From assembly GCA_963789495.1 (NCBI GenBank), contig CAWBLP010000010.1, positions 434,001 to 498,000 of the forward strand: DNA of 64,000 nt. Direction: 5' to 3'. Positions within the stretch are counted from its first letter, which is position 1, and every line of letters starts with the position of its first letter. A program made the position numbers and the translations under genes. The notes below the pieces were generated by a model. That model was not told the origin of the DNA. It ran no database searches and was given only the letters and a program-made list of their open reading frames with translations. Source of the stretch: CAWBLP01 sp963789495 (GTDB lineage: Bacteria > Pseudomonadota > Alphaproteobacteria > Acetobacterales > Acetobacteraceae). This document shows positions 54,440-62,690 of this stretch, in pieces.

Positions 54440-54856
54440 ATGCGACAGGCAGTGCATCGATTGACGGTGGCGACCCGCGGACCGGGGCTGGTGGAGGTGA
54501 CCGCCTCGATCCGAAGCTGGCTGGCAGAGCAGGCGGTGGCGACGGGGCTGCTGACGGTCTGGTGCCGGCATACCTCGGCGTCGCTGCTGGTGCAGGAGAA
54601 CGCCGATCCGGATGTGCAGGCGGATTTGCTGGCGTTCTTCCGCCGCGTGGTGCCGGAGGGGAGCGACTATATCCATCAGGATGAGGGGCCGGACGACATG
54701 CCGGCGCATATCAAGGCGGCGCTGACCCAGACCCAGCTCAGCATTCCGGTCGCGGAGGGCGGCATGGTGCTGGGCACCTGGCAGGGGATCTATGTGTTCG
54801 AGCACCGCAGCGCGCCGCATCGGCGGGAGCTGGTGCTGCATCTGCTGGGTGCGTGA
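54440..54856 (+). CDS. YjbQ family protein (UPF0047)
   Basis: A 138-residue protein starting MRQAVHRLTVATRGPGLVEV. Conserved blocks are VWCRHTSASLLVQENADPDV, DEGPDDMPAHIKAALTQTQL and LGTWQGIYVFEHRSAPHRR. The family includes proteins with weak thiamine-phosphate synthase activity; the physiological role is uncertain. Conserved His/Asp/Glu residues suggest a metal site. It is divergent from the broken reductase gene, with 47 bases between the starts. The much longer open frame running back to 52928 is an antisense artefact. Confidence 0.9.
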   Translation: MRQAVHRLTVATRGPGLVEVTASIRSWLAEQAVATGLLTVWCRHTSASLLVQENADPDVQADLLAFFRRVVPEGSDYIHQDEGPDDMPAHIKAALTQTQLSIPVAEGGMVLGTWQGIYVFEHRSAPHRRELVLHLLGA

Positions 54857-54986
54857 CCGCGGCTCCTCTGTCGCACGCGCCGGTCGCTGGTGCGGCCAGC
54901 CAACGCCAGACCGGAAGCCTTTCTGCCTCGGCCGGCGCCCGCCCGTTCCGGGCCAAATGCGGTCACTCTGGGCGGCCGTGGGACCG

Positions 54987-55673
54987 TTACGGGCGGACCG
55001 CCGCTCGGCCGATGCCGCCGTACAGGTCCAGCATGCGGTCCTGCCAGGCCGCCACCGGATCATCCGCGGCGAGCAACGGAAAGCGCGATGTGCAGCGCGG
55101 CCATTGCAGCGTGCCGAACACGATGAAGTCGGCATAGCTGGCGGTTGCCCCACCCAGCCAGGCCTGCCGACCCAGCACCAGACGCACCGGCTGCAGCAGC
55201 GCACGGAATGCCGCCACCCGCTCCTCGCGGCCTTCCTGCACCGCCTCCAGCGTGGTGCCGAACCGCGCCTCGCGGCTGGAGCGGAAATAATCCACATCCG
55301 TCGGATCGAGCACATCCAGGATGTCGCGCACGATCAGGCGTGCAATGCCGCCCAGCAGCACCGAATCCGCCCAGGCATTCACGAACAGCGCATGCGCCCG
55401 GCCCAGCGCGCCGCCGAACAGCGTGGGCGTGGGGTAGTGCTCCTCCAGATAGTCGGCGATCGCCCAACTATCCGAAACGACGGTCTCGCCGTCCCGGATC
55501 ACCGGCACCCGACCTTGGCCGGAAAACGCGATGGCGGCCGTGTCGGTGAACCGCCACGGCACGGTCTCCACCGGCAGGCCCTTGTGGGCCAACGCCATGC
55601 GGGTGCGCCAGCAATACGGGCTGAACCGGAGGGCCGGGTCGGCGCCGGCCAGGTCATACAGGATGATCGACAT
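54987..55673 (-). CDS. Glutathione S-transferase family protein
   Basis: A 228-residue GST. The N-terminal thioredoxin fold is MSIILYDLAGADPALRFSPY with CWRTRMALAHKGLPVETV, QGRVPVIRDGETVVSDSWAI (the VP and DS glutathione-binding residues) and ADYLEEHYPTPTLFGG. The helical C-terminal domain ends FGTLQWPRCTSRFPLL. The SPYCWR segment carries a Cys near the usual catalytic position, as in beta/omega-like GSTs. ATG 55673 gives the canonical start; in-frame extension upstream is antisense to the next gene. Unlike the GST at 1200, it has a different N-terminal motif. Confidence 0.9.
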   Translation of the reverse strand: MSIILYDLAGADPALRFSPYCWRTRMALAHKGLPVETVPWRFTDTAAIAFSGQGRVPVIRDGETVVSDSWAIADYLEEHYPTPTLFGGALGRAHALFVNAWADSVLLGGIARLIVRDILDVLDPTDVDYFRSSREARFGTTLEAVQEGREERVAAFRALLQPVRLVLGRQAWLGGATASYADFIVFGTLQWPRCTSRFPLLAADDPVAAWQDRMLDLYGGIGRAAVRP

Positions 55674-55772
55674 GCCGGCAGTCTGCGATGCACCGCTCGC
55701 ACGGTCCAGAGCGTTGTCGGCTGCCGTGCGCCATGCTAGCGCCCAGGCCGCGCGCAGCAGGAGGACCGAGAC

Positions 55773-56915
55773 TTGGCCGTACCGCCGAACCTGCCGGAAC
55801 GGGAGTTGTTCGACGAGGCGGGCTATCTGCGGATGTATCCCGACATCGGCAGGGCCGTGGCCGGTGGCATCGAAGCCAGCCTGTGGCTGCATTACCACAA
55901 GCATGGCCGACGTGAGGGCAGGCGATCGAACGACGTCGACCCGGCATTCTACCTGAGTTGCTACCCGCAGGCGGTGGCCGACATCGAGGCCGGCCGCGCC
56001 GCCGATGCAGCCAGCCACTACGCGCGGTTCGGCCGGGGCCGCGGCTACCGGCCCTGCGAGGCGGCTCCGCGGCCGACGCAACAGGACCGGCCGTGGACCG
56101 ACCTGTCCGACGCAGCGGACCTGGTCGATGCGGGCGTGGAACTGGGCCGGCTCAGCGAGCGTCATGCCATCATGCTGCGTGGCTGGATGCGGGACGGGTT
56201 CGTGGTGCTGGACCAGACCATCGACCGCCGCGTGGTGGAGCTGGCGGCGCTGGATCTGGAACGCATGTTCGCCGGCGCCTGCCCGGACCTGCTGTTCAGC
56301 TGCGGTGCGGTGACGCTGGGACCCAGCACATGGCAACCCGAGTTCACGCCCTATCCCGCGGCCGCGCTCGATCCGCATGTGTTCTCGCATCCGCTGCGGG
56401 CGCTGCTGTTGGCCGAACCGATCGGCGAGTTTCTGGAACTGCTGTTCCGGACCCGCGTGCTGCTGACCGGCAGCCGTGGCCTGCTGCGCGATGCCGGCCA
56501 GACGCCACAGCTTGATGCCGCCAGCGCCGCCTATACGCTGCCGCACCATTTCGCCACCGCCTGGATCGGGCTGGAGGATGTCGGCGAGGAAGCCGGCGCG
56601 ATCCACTATTTCGCCGGCAGCCATCGGCTGCCACCCGGCCCGCCCGACCGGTCGGAGCAGCGACGCATGGCGGTGCACGGGCTGGAGCCGGTGCCGCTTG
56701 CCACCAGACGGGGCCGAGTGGTGATCCGCCATCCGAAGCTGGTGCATGATACCACCGCGGTCCCGGAAAGCCGGACCCGCCGCGGCATCCTGGCGCAGTA
56801 CTGCCCGCGCCAGGTGGCGCCGCTCTACGCCGAATCGAGCCGGACCCGGATCTGGCGGCACGGCGCGCATGGCTTCACGACGCGGTATTATGCCGGGCTC
56901 GAACCGCTCGACTGA
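55773..56915 (+). CDS. PhyH-like protein with duplicated N-terminal FDExxYLxxYPD module
   Basis: A 380-residue protein from a TTG start. Residues about 12-50 (FDEAGYLRMYPDIGRAV, LHYHKHGRREGR) and 55-94 (DPAFYLSCYPQAVADI, SHYARFGRGRGYRP) are two copies of a short module seen in Acetobacteraceae glycan-related proteins. The rest resembles phytanoyl-CoA dioxygenases (RDGFVVLDQTIDRRVVELA, TAWIGLEDVGEEAGAIHYFA with GSHRLP). RHPKLVHDTTAVPESRTRRG contains the distal His and an Arg suited to 2-oxoglutarate. The first metal motif HxD seems to be LDA, so iron binding is doubtful. Substrate unknown. Confidence 0.7.
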   Translation: MAVPPNLPERELFDEAGYLRMYPDIGRAVAGGIEASLWLHYHKHGRREGRRSNDVDPAFYLSCYPQAVADIEAGRAADAASHYARFGRGRGYRPCEAAPRPTQQDRPWTDLSDAADLVDAGVELGRLSERHAIMLRGWMRDGFVVLDQTIDRRVVELAALDLERMFAGACPDLLFSCGAVTLGPSTWQPEFTPYPAAALDPHVFSHPLRALLLAEPIGEFLELLFRTRVLLTGSRGLLRDAGQTPQLDAASAAYTLPHHFATAWIGLEDVGEEAGAIHYFAGSHRLPPGPPDRSEQRRMAVHGLEPVPLATRRGRVVIRHPKLVHDTTAVPESRTRRGILAQYCPRQVAPLYAESSRTRIWRHGAHGFTTRYYAGLEPLD

Positions 56916-56990
56916 ACGGGTTGGCCAGGGCGGCGATAGGGGCGATGATATTCGCGTGACACCAGCCGCTTTGCCCGCCAGAGTCCGGCT

Positions 56991-57659
56991 GTGAACGTCC
57001 TGGCACCACCAAAGGCCCGCCTGGGGATCGAGATCGTGCATGATCTCGTCTGTCCCTGGTGTTTCCTCGGCGTGCGGCGTCTGATGCGGACGCTGCGCCG
57101 CCGCCCCGATCTGTTGTTCGAGCTCACCTGGCGGCCGTTTTTGCTGAATCCCGATATGCCGCGCGTCGGCGTGAGCCGGCCGGACTACGTGATCCGCAAA
57201 TTCGGCGGCGAGGATCGGGCGCGCCGGCTCTACGCCTCGATTTCCGAGATCGGTCGTGCCGAGGGTGTGCTGTTCCGCTTCGACCGGATCCGCCGCACCC
57301 CGTCATCGGTGGAGGCGCATCGGCTGGTGCGTTTCGCCGCCCGCTTCGGCCGCGCGGATGCGATGGTGGAGGCGCTGTTCTCCGCGCATTTCACTGACGG
57401 GCTGGATATCGGCGACCCCAGCCTCCTGATCGCCATCGGCCAGGCCTGCGGGCTGAATGGCCCGGCGGTGCGACGCTTCCTGCTGGGCGAGGAGGAGGTG
57501 GACGCCGTGCACGCCGACAATCTCCGCGCGCATCGGCTGGGCATCAACGGCGTGCCCTGCTTCGTGATCTCCGGGCGCCACGCCATCGCCGGCGCCCAGG
57601 AGCCGGAGGTGATCGAGCGGCTGCTCGACGTCGCCGCGGTGGAGGCTGCCGAAGGCTGA
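56991..57659 (+). CDS. DsbA family oxidoreductase (FrnE-like)
   Basis: A 222-residue thioredoxin-fold protein from a GTG start. IEIVHDLVCPWCFLGVRRL holds the CPWC active site at about residues 21-24. TWRPFLLNPDMP, EAHRLVRFAARFGRADAMVE (inserted helical domain), LFSAHFTDGLDIGDPSLLI, and GVPCFVISGRHAIAGAQEPE (cis-Pro loop and C-terminal strand) complete the FrnE/DSBA-like fold. No signal peptide, so it acts in the cytoplasm, perhaps as an isomerase-type or glutathione-linked oxidoreductase. It follows the PhyH-like gene by 75 bases on the same strand. Confidence 0.9.
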   Translation: MNVLAPPKARLGIEIVHDLVCPWCFLGVRRLMRTLRRRPDLLFELTWRPFLLNPDMPRVGVSRPDYVIRKFGGEDRARRLYASISEIGRAEGVLFRFDRIRRTPSSVEAHRLVRFAARFGRADAMVEALFSAHFTDGLDIGDPSLLIAIGQACGLNGPAVRRFLLGEEEVDAVHADNLRAHRLGINGVPCFVISGRHAIAGAQEPEVIERLLDVAAVEAAEG

Positions 57660-58036
57660 TCGGCCGCCCCGGCTGTGCAGCGGGGATGCCGGTCGGGCTG
57701 GATGCCAGGGTGACCGCATTTGCGCCGGCACGGGCGGTCGGCAGACGAGGTGAGAACGCCCTTGGTCCGGCGTGAACCACAGCGAAGCAAGCTTTTCCAC
57801 CACGGAGCGAGAACCCGGACCACGGAGGGTCACGGGAGTCGGTGATGGCACGGCAGCCGTGGCGCAATCACCGGCTCCTGTGGCCCTCGGTGATCCTCGT
57901 TCCTGCTCCGTGCTGAGAGCTTTGCGTCGCCGCGATCCGCACCAGGCCGAGCTTGTGTTCTCGCGCTGCCGCGAAATGCGAGCGCCAAGCCTGGATGCAA
58001 GCCGGGCTGGATACAAGCCGGCCTGGATACAATGTG
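57660..58036. other. Intergenic region before ISNCY-like element
   Basis: There is no gene signal. At 57705-57735 it carries a sequence that is, on the reverse strand, about 27/31 identical to 54943-54973 (core AAATGCGGTCAC). Near 57990-58030 a short tandem GGCTGGATACAAGCC-like repeat runs up to the insertion element, and a related piece follows the element at 59405-59440. Confidence 0.55.
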
Positions 58037-58112
58037 GCTAGCTGGCGATCTGTCCGGTGTTTGTAGCTCGTGAAGTGTCCGGTCCACTGGCTCGCTGGAA
58101 CGGGGGGCGGCG

Positions 58113-59291
58113 ATGGATCGGGCACGCATTCACGAGGGGGTTCGTCGGATGCGTTTTCAGGACGTGCTGGGTCGGACCGAACGGTCTGAGCTGAGCCAGC
58201 TGGAGGCGGCGGAGTTGCTCGGGGTCAGCGAGCGGACGTTCCGCCGCTGGCGCGACCGCTACCGGGAAGAAGGAGTTGCGGGATTGAGCGACCGTCGCCT
58301 CCGCCCCTCGCTGCGGCAGGCGCCGAAGGCGGAGATCGAGCGGATGCTGGGCCTGTATCGCGATCTCTACCGCGGCTTCACGGTGAAGCATTTCCATGAG
58401 CAGTTGGGCAAGCGGCACAACTACACGCTGGGCTACACGGTGACCAAGCTGCACCTGCAACGGGCCGGGCTGGTGACCCCGGCGCGGTCGCGCTCGGCGC
58501 ATCGCAAGAAGCGGCCGCGCCGGCCGTTGGTGGGCATGATGCTGCATCAGGATGCGTCGACCCATGCCTGGCTGCCTGGCGACGAACGCAAATACGACCT
58601 GGTGGCGACGATGGATGACGCGACGAGTGCGGTCTACTCGCTGTTCCTGGTGGAGCAGGAGGGCACCGCCTCAAGCCTGCGTGGCGTACGGGAGGTGATT
58701 GAACGGCACGGCCTGTTCTGCTCGCTCTACACCGACCGTGGCAGCCACTACTTCGAGACGCCCGAGGCCGGCGGTCGTGTCTCGAAGACAGTGCTGACAC
58801 AGTTCGGCCGGGCGCTGAAGCAGCTCGGCATCGAGCACATTGCGGCCTACTCGCCGCAGGCCCGCGGGCGGTCGGAGCGCCTGTTCGGCACGTTGCAGGA
58901 CCGGCTGCCGAAGGAGCTGGCGCTGGCCGGGATCAGCACACCGGAGGCGGCGAACCGATGGCTGCGGGAGGTCTACGTCGCCGAGCACAACGCGCGCTTT
59001 GCGGTGCCGGCCGAGCAGGCGGGATCGGCCTTCGTGGTGGATCCGAACGGTGCCTGGCGGGAGATTCTGTGCATCCAGGAGGACCGCCGAGTGGGTCATG
59101 ACAACACGGTGAAGTGGCGCCGCCTCACCCTGCAACTGCCGCCGTCGCGGCTGCGGCCGCACTTCGTCAGAGCCACCGTGCGCGTGCACGAATATCCGGA
59201 TGGGCGGCTGGCGGTGTTGTGGGGGCCGCACCGGCTGGCGGATTACGACGCCGAGGGGCGCCTTTTCCAACAGGAGCATATGGCCGCATGA
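58113..59291 (+). CDS. ISNCY-family transposase (HTH plus rve integrase domain)
   Basis: A 392-residue transposase. The N-terminal SQLEAAELLGVSERTFRRWR is a helix-turn-helix, followed by GLSDRRLRPSLRQAPKAEIE. The integrase core has MMLHQDASTHAWLPGDERK (first Asp), FCSLYTDRGSHYFETPE (second Asp) and AYSPQARGRSERLFGTLQDR (Glu). The C-terminal part, AFVVDPNGAWREILCIQEDR and WRRLTLQLPPSRLRPHF, fits the rve_3-type tail. All catalytic residues are kept, so it may be active. ATG 58113 lies 30 bases inside the left terminal repeat. Confidence 0.92.
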   Translation: MDRARIHEGVRRMRFQDVLGRTERSELSQLEAAELLGVSERTFRRWRDRYREEGVAGLSDRRLRPSLRQAPKAEIERMLGLYRDLYRGFTVKHFHEQLGKRHNYTLGYTVTKLHLQRAGLVTPARSRSAHRKKRPRRPLVGMMLHQDASTHAWLPGDERKYDLVATMDDATSAVYSLFLVEQEGTASSLRGVREVIERHGLFCSLYTDRGSHYFETPEAGGRVSKTVLTQFGRALKQLGIEHIAAYSPQARGRSERLFGTLQDRLPKELALAGISTPEAANRWLREVYVAEHNARFAVPAEQAGSAFVVDPNGAWREILCIQEDRRVGHDNTVKWRRLTLQLPPSRLRPHFVRATVRVHEYPDGRLAVLWGPHRLADYDAEGRLFQQEHMAA

Positions 59292-59310
59292 CACGCTTCC
59301 AGTGCGGCTG

Positions 59311-59340
59311 CTCTGTGCCGGGGCATGCCCCGGCACAGAG
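59311..59340. terminator. Perfect 30-base palindrome after the transposase gene
   Basis: The sequence has 14-base arms (CTCTGTGCCGGGGC and its complement) around a central AT with no mismatch, starting 20 bases after the transposase stop and before the right terminal repeat. In RNA it would make a very stable hairpin and probably stops or protects the transposase message. It could also be a binding site. Confidence 0.65.
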
Positions 59341-59506
59341 CAGGAACGAAGCGGACAGATCACGCGCTACCAAAACCGGACAGATTGACGCGCTAGCGAC
59401 AGCCGACCTGGATACAAGCGGGCTGGACGCGAGCCGGCCTTCGAGATCGGACGGATGTGCCGCGACCGAACATCTGCGACGCAGCAAACCATGCATCGCC
59501 ATCGGG

Positions 59507-60682
59507 TCAGGAAGACGGCTGCGTCCCATCCTCCGGCAGACGCAGCGGCAGCAGCAGGACCACGGCGGCCAGCGCGACCGATCCCGCCAGCAGCAGCACA
59601 TCCAGCGCAGGCAGGGCCGTGACCAGCGGCGATACGAGGGTCGGCGCGGTCGCCTGCGCCAGCAGCACCGGCACCGCCAGCCATCCCAGCAACGTCGCGT
59701 AGCCGGAAGGTCCGAACAGCGCCAGCGGCAGCGTGCCGCGGTTGATCGTCAGGATGCCGTTGCTCATGCCGTACAGCAGCGCGAAGCAACCCGCGGCCAG
59801 CGGCCCGCCCAGCAGCAGCGCAGCGGCGCCGCACGGAAACAGCAATGCACCCAGCCGGGCGCGGGTCAGCAGGTTGATCCGCGGCCCGATCGACCATTCC
59901 AGGATCCGCCCGGCGACCTGACCCGGACCGATCAGCGCGGCAACGAACACCGACTCGCCCAGAGTGAGCCCGATACCGTGCAGCAGTGGCAGCACATGGG
60001 CGGCGATCGCTGAGGTGATGAACCAGCGCAGCGCGAAGAACGACGCCAGGAAGCCAACGACCACGCGCCGGGTCTGGCCGCGCGTGGCCGGTTCAGCGGT
60101 CGCCACGACGCGTTGCTGCGGCGCGCCGGCCGGCACCAGCAGCAGCACCAGCGGCAGGTTCACCACCAGTTGCAGGGCAACATACAGCAGCAGCAATCCG
60201 CGCCAGCCCAGCGTGCCGATCAGCCCCGCGCCCAACGACCAGAACACCGTGCTGGCGAAGCCTGCGATCAGGGTCACGCCGGTGATCACCGGGCCGGCGC
60301 CGCGTCCCAGCAACGTGCCGATGGTGGCGAAGGCGGCGTCGTACAGCCCCAGCGCCATGCCGATGCCGAGCACGGTCCAGGCGAGATACCACAGCGCCAG
60401 GCTGGTCGCGGTGGCCAGCAGCAGCAGGCCGGCGGCCAGCACCAGGACGCTGGCGGTCAGCGCGCCGCGCCCGCCATGCCGGTCGATCCAGCGCCCGACC
60501 CGCGGCGCGCAGGCCCCGGTGACCAGCAGCGCCCAGGAGAACGCGCCCAGCACCGCGATCGGGGTCTGTCCCAGGCTCTGCGCGGCGGGTCCGGCGATCA
60601 CCGCGGGCAGATAGAAGGTCATGCCCCAGGACAGCGTCTGATTGACGCCAAGCACCACCGACAGACGGCGTGGCGGATGCAT
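59507..60682 (-). CDS. Major facilitator superfamily transporter
   Basis: A 391-residue, 12-helix membrane protein. RRLSVVLGVNQTLSWGMTFY begins helix 1; RVGRWIDRHGGRGALTASVL is the loop 2-3 signature G-x3-D-R-x-G-R; GRGAGPVITGVTLIAGFAS and LFGPSGYATLLGWLAVPV lie in helices 5 and about 10. MFS members of this small type expel or import small molecules by proton coupling; the substrate is unknown. Its ATG shares one base with the stop of the acetyltransferase gene (TGATG at 60684-60680), so the pair is co-transcribed. GTG 60685 is an alternative start. Confidence 0.92.
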   Translation of the reverse strand: MHPPRRLSVVLGVNQTLSWGMTFYLPAVIAGPAAQSLGQTPIAVLGAFSWALLVTGACAPRVGRWIDRHGGRGALTASVLVLAAGLLLLATATSLALWYLAWTVLGIGMALGLYDAAFATIGTLLGRGAGPVITGVTLIAGFASTVFWSLGAGLIGTLGWRGLLLLYVALQLVVNLPLVLLLVPAGAPQQRVVATAEPATRGQTRRVVVGFLASFFALRWFITSAIAAHVLPLLHGIGLTLGESVFVAALIGPGQVAGRILEWSIGPRINLLTRARLGALLFPCGAAALLLGGPLAAGCFALLYGMSNGILTINRGTLPLALFGPSGYATLLGWLAVPVLLAQATAPTLVSPLVTALPALDVLLLAGSVALAAVVLLLPLRLPEDGTQPSS

Positions 60683-61227
60683 CACGGATGGGCCGAGGGC
60701 GGCGCCCCGTTGCCACGGCCGAGGCGGCGCTGCAGCAGCACGGTGTCCAGCCAGCGTCCATGCTTGAAGCCGACATCCTGCAGCACGCCGACCAGGCGGA
60801 AGCCACAGCGTTCATGCAGCCGGATCGAGGCGACATTGGCGCGGTCGCCGACCACCGCGATCATCTGGCGCAGGTCGCGCTCCTCGCAGTCCTGCACCAG
60901 CGCTTCCAGCAGGCGCCGCCCGGCACCGCGCCCGATCGCATCGGGGTGCAGATAGACCGAGTTCTCCACCGTGTCGCGATAGGCCGCGCGCGGGCGATAG
61001 GTGCTGGCATAAGCGTAGCCGATCACGGTGCCATCCGCCTCAGCGGTCAGATAGGGAAACCGCTTCGCCAGGATGTCGGCACGACGGCGCAGCATCTCCG
61101 CCAGGTCCGGCGGATCGGTCTCGAACGAGGCGGTGCCGTGGCGGACGTGATGGCCGTAGATCGCGGCGATGGCCGGCATGTCCTCCTCACGGTTCGGTCG
61201 CACGATGACGCTGCTCCGATCGATCAT
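60682..61227 (-). CDS. GNAT acetyltransferase, phosphinothricin/methionine-sulfone type
   Basis: A 181-residue N-acetyltransferase. VRPNREEDMPAIAAIYGHHV and GTASFETDPPDLAEML are the family start. GYAYASTYRPRAAYRDTVEN with SVYLHPDAIGRGAGRRLLEA is the acetyl-CoA loop. VGDRANVASIRLHERCGF and LQDVGFKHGRWLDTVLLQR are the classical ending of the Pat/Bar-like group. Such enzymes acetylate glutamate analogues or methionine derivatives for detoxification. ATG 61227 follows GGAGGCAAGG. It is coupled to the MFS gene and divergent from the LysR gene, a layout typical of an inducible resistance or detoxification unit. Confidence 0.92.
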   Translation of the reverse strand: MIDRSSVIVRPNREEDMPAIAAIYGHHVRHGTASFETDPPDLAEMLRRRADILAKRFPYLTAEADGTVIGYAYASTYRPRAAYRDTVENSVYLHPDAIGRGAGRRLLEALVQDCEERDLRQMIAVVGDRANVASIRLHERCGFRLVGVLQDVGFKHGRWLDTVLLQRRLGRGNGAPPSAHP

Positions 61228-61485
61228 CCTTGCCTCCTGCCGGACCATGCGCGGCGCACCGATGCGGGCGCAACCAGAGCGCAGCCAGGCACCGGCGTCC
61301 ATCCGCGCCACGCGGACGAATGCGCGGGAGATCGGTCTCGATCGCACCAATGGACGGCACCAAAGCGGTAGGTTAGCGGCATGACTGCTTCCTGCGTGTT
61401 TTCGGGTCGTGCGGCAGCATGCGAGGCGACACCGGGGCGCCCAAGAAAAATCTTGTGATACGCGGCATCATGATAAGTTGGCGTT

Positions 61486-62379
61486 ATGCAGCCTCCATCC
61501 CTGCGCCAGCTGCGCACCTTCCTCGCGGTGGTCGATACGGGGACCGTCTCGGCGGCGGCGCGGGCGCTGAACCTGACGCAGCCGGCGGCAAGCCAGCAGG
61601 TGCGGGAGTTGGAACGCGCGCTGCAGGTGCGGCTGCTGGACCGGGCGGGCGGACGGATGCTGCCGACCGCGGCGGGCGAGGCATTGGTCGGGCCGGCGCG
61701 GCGCGCGCAGGCGGCGATCGAGGATGCGATGGAAGCGGCCCAGGCGCATCGCGCGGGCGCCACCGGCCGGGTGCGGCTGGGCACCGGCGCCACCGCCTGC
61801 ATCTACCTGCTGCCGCCGGTGCTGGCCGCGGCCAAACAGCGCATGCCGGGGCTGGAAATCGTGATCGCCACCGGCAACAGCGGCGACATCGCGCAGCGCG
61901 TGGCACTGGGCGAGCTGGATGTCGGCCTGGTCACGCTGCCGATCGCGCCCAACCGCGCGCTGGCCGCCAGCCGGCTGGTGACCGACCCGCTGGTGGCGTT
62001 GATCCCGCTGCCGAACGCGCCCGCGGCGGCATCGGTCAGCGCCGCCCAGCTCGCCGGCATGCCGCTGATCCTCTACGAGCCGGCCGGCAGCACGCGGGCG
62101 ATCATCGATGGCTGGTTCCGCCGCGCGGGGCCGGTGCCGCAGCCGATCATGCAACTCGACAGCATCGAGACCATCAAGGTGCTGGTGGCGGGCGGCCTCG
62201 GCGCCTCGATTATGCCGCAACTGGCGCTGGCCACACCGATCCCCAAAACCGTCATCAAGCGCCTGCGGCCGGCCCTGGTCCGCCAGCTTGGCGTCATCGT
62301 TCGGCGCGAAAAGCTGCTGGATCGCGGGCTGCGCGTGCTGATGGACGCCTTGCGGAGCAGGTCGGCATCCGCAGCCTGA
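61486..62379 (+). CDS. LysR family transcriptional regulator
   Basis: A 297-residue LTTR. The winged HTH is at the N-terminus: LRQLRTFLAVVDTGTVSAAA and ALNLTQPAASQQVRELERAL. The effector-binding domain is residues about 90-295 (GRVRLGTGATACIYLLPPVL, GELDVGLVTLPIAPNRALA, IETIKVLVAGGLGASIMPQL). Divergent placement relative to the GNAT-MFS pair (starts 259 bases apart) is the classic LysR arrangement and suggests it controls that pair as well as itself. The inducer is unknown. Confidence 0.93.
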   Translation: MQPPSLRQLRTFLAVVDTGTVSAAARALNLTQPAASQQVRELERALQVRLLDRAGGRMLPTAAGEALVGPARRAQAAIEDAMEAAQAHRAGATGRVRLGTGATACIYLLPPVLAAAKQRMPGLEIVIATGNSGDIAQRVALGELDVGLVTLPIAPNRALAASRLVTDPLVALIPLPNAPAAASVSAAQLAGMPLILYEPAGSTRAIIDGWFRRAGPVPQPIMQLDSIETIKVLVAGGLGASIMPQLALATPIPKTVIKRLRPALVRQLGVIVRREKLLDRGLRVLMDALRSRSASAA

Positions 62380-62401
62380 TCTTCCGGTCCGCGCGGTGTG
62401 G

Positions 62402-62670
62402 TGGCGGGCAGGAAGCGTCGGGGGCGTTGCCCCCAAACCCCCGGCAAGGGGCGCTGCCCCTTGTATCCCCGCCAAGGGCCCGGCCCTTGGAACCGACTCT
62501 GTTTGCGGTGGGGAGGGGGCCATTCCATGATGTCGCCAAGGTCCGGGACCGCTGCGCCCCCTCCCCACCGCAAACCGAATTGATTGCAAAGGCGAGCATT
62601 TGCTGGACGTCCGGGAGGCAACGCCTCCTGGTGGGGTACGGGGCAAAGCCCCGACGCTTGCTGCGTGCCA
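62402..62670. repeat. Dispersed palindromic repeats, modules 1 and 2 in opposite orientation
   Basis: The left part, 62410-62495, is module 1 (GGGGGCGTTGCCCCC, AAGGGGCGCTGCCCCTT, CAAGGGCCCGGCCCTTGG). The middle has GTTTGCGGTGGGGAGGG pairing with CCCTCCCCACCGCAAAC about 60 bases on. The right part, 62580-62665, is module 2 reversed (CAAAGGCGAGCATTTG, AGGCAACGCCTCCT, GGGGCAAAGCCCC). It is the most complete copy in the window and fills the gap between the convergent LysR and monooxygenase genes. Confidence 0.75.
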
Positions 62671-62690
62671 TCACACCGCGCGGATCGGCG

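Larger units (their letters stand above)
58037..59398 (+). mobile_element. ISNCY-like insertion sequence with complex terminal repeats
   Basis: The element is about 1.36 kb with one transposase gene. The left end (58037-58083) and the reverse complement of the right end (59353-59398) align over some 46 bases: GCTAGC...ATCTGTCCGGT, then TTGTAGC-CGTGA, then TGTCCG. Each end therefore has two copies of a TGTCCG-containing motif about 28 bases apart. The same GGATACAAGC(C/G)GG sequence flanks both sides. Confidence 0.8.

Noticed and set aside
54987..57041. Minus-strand open frame of 684 codons
   Set aside because: Only its C-terminal 228 residues form a GST; the rest is antisense to the PhyH-like gene.
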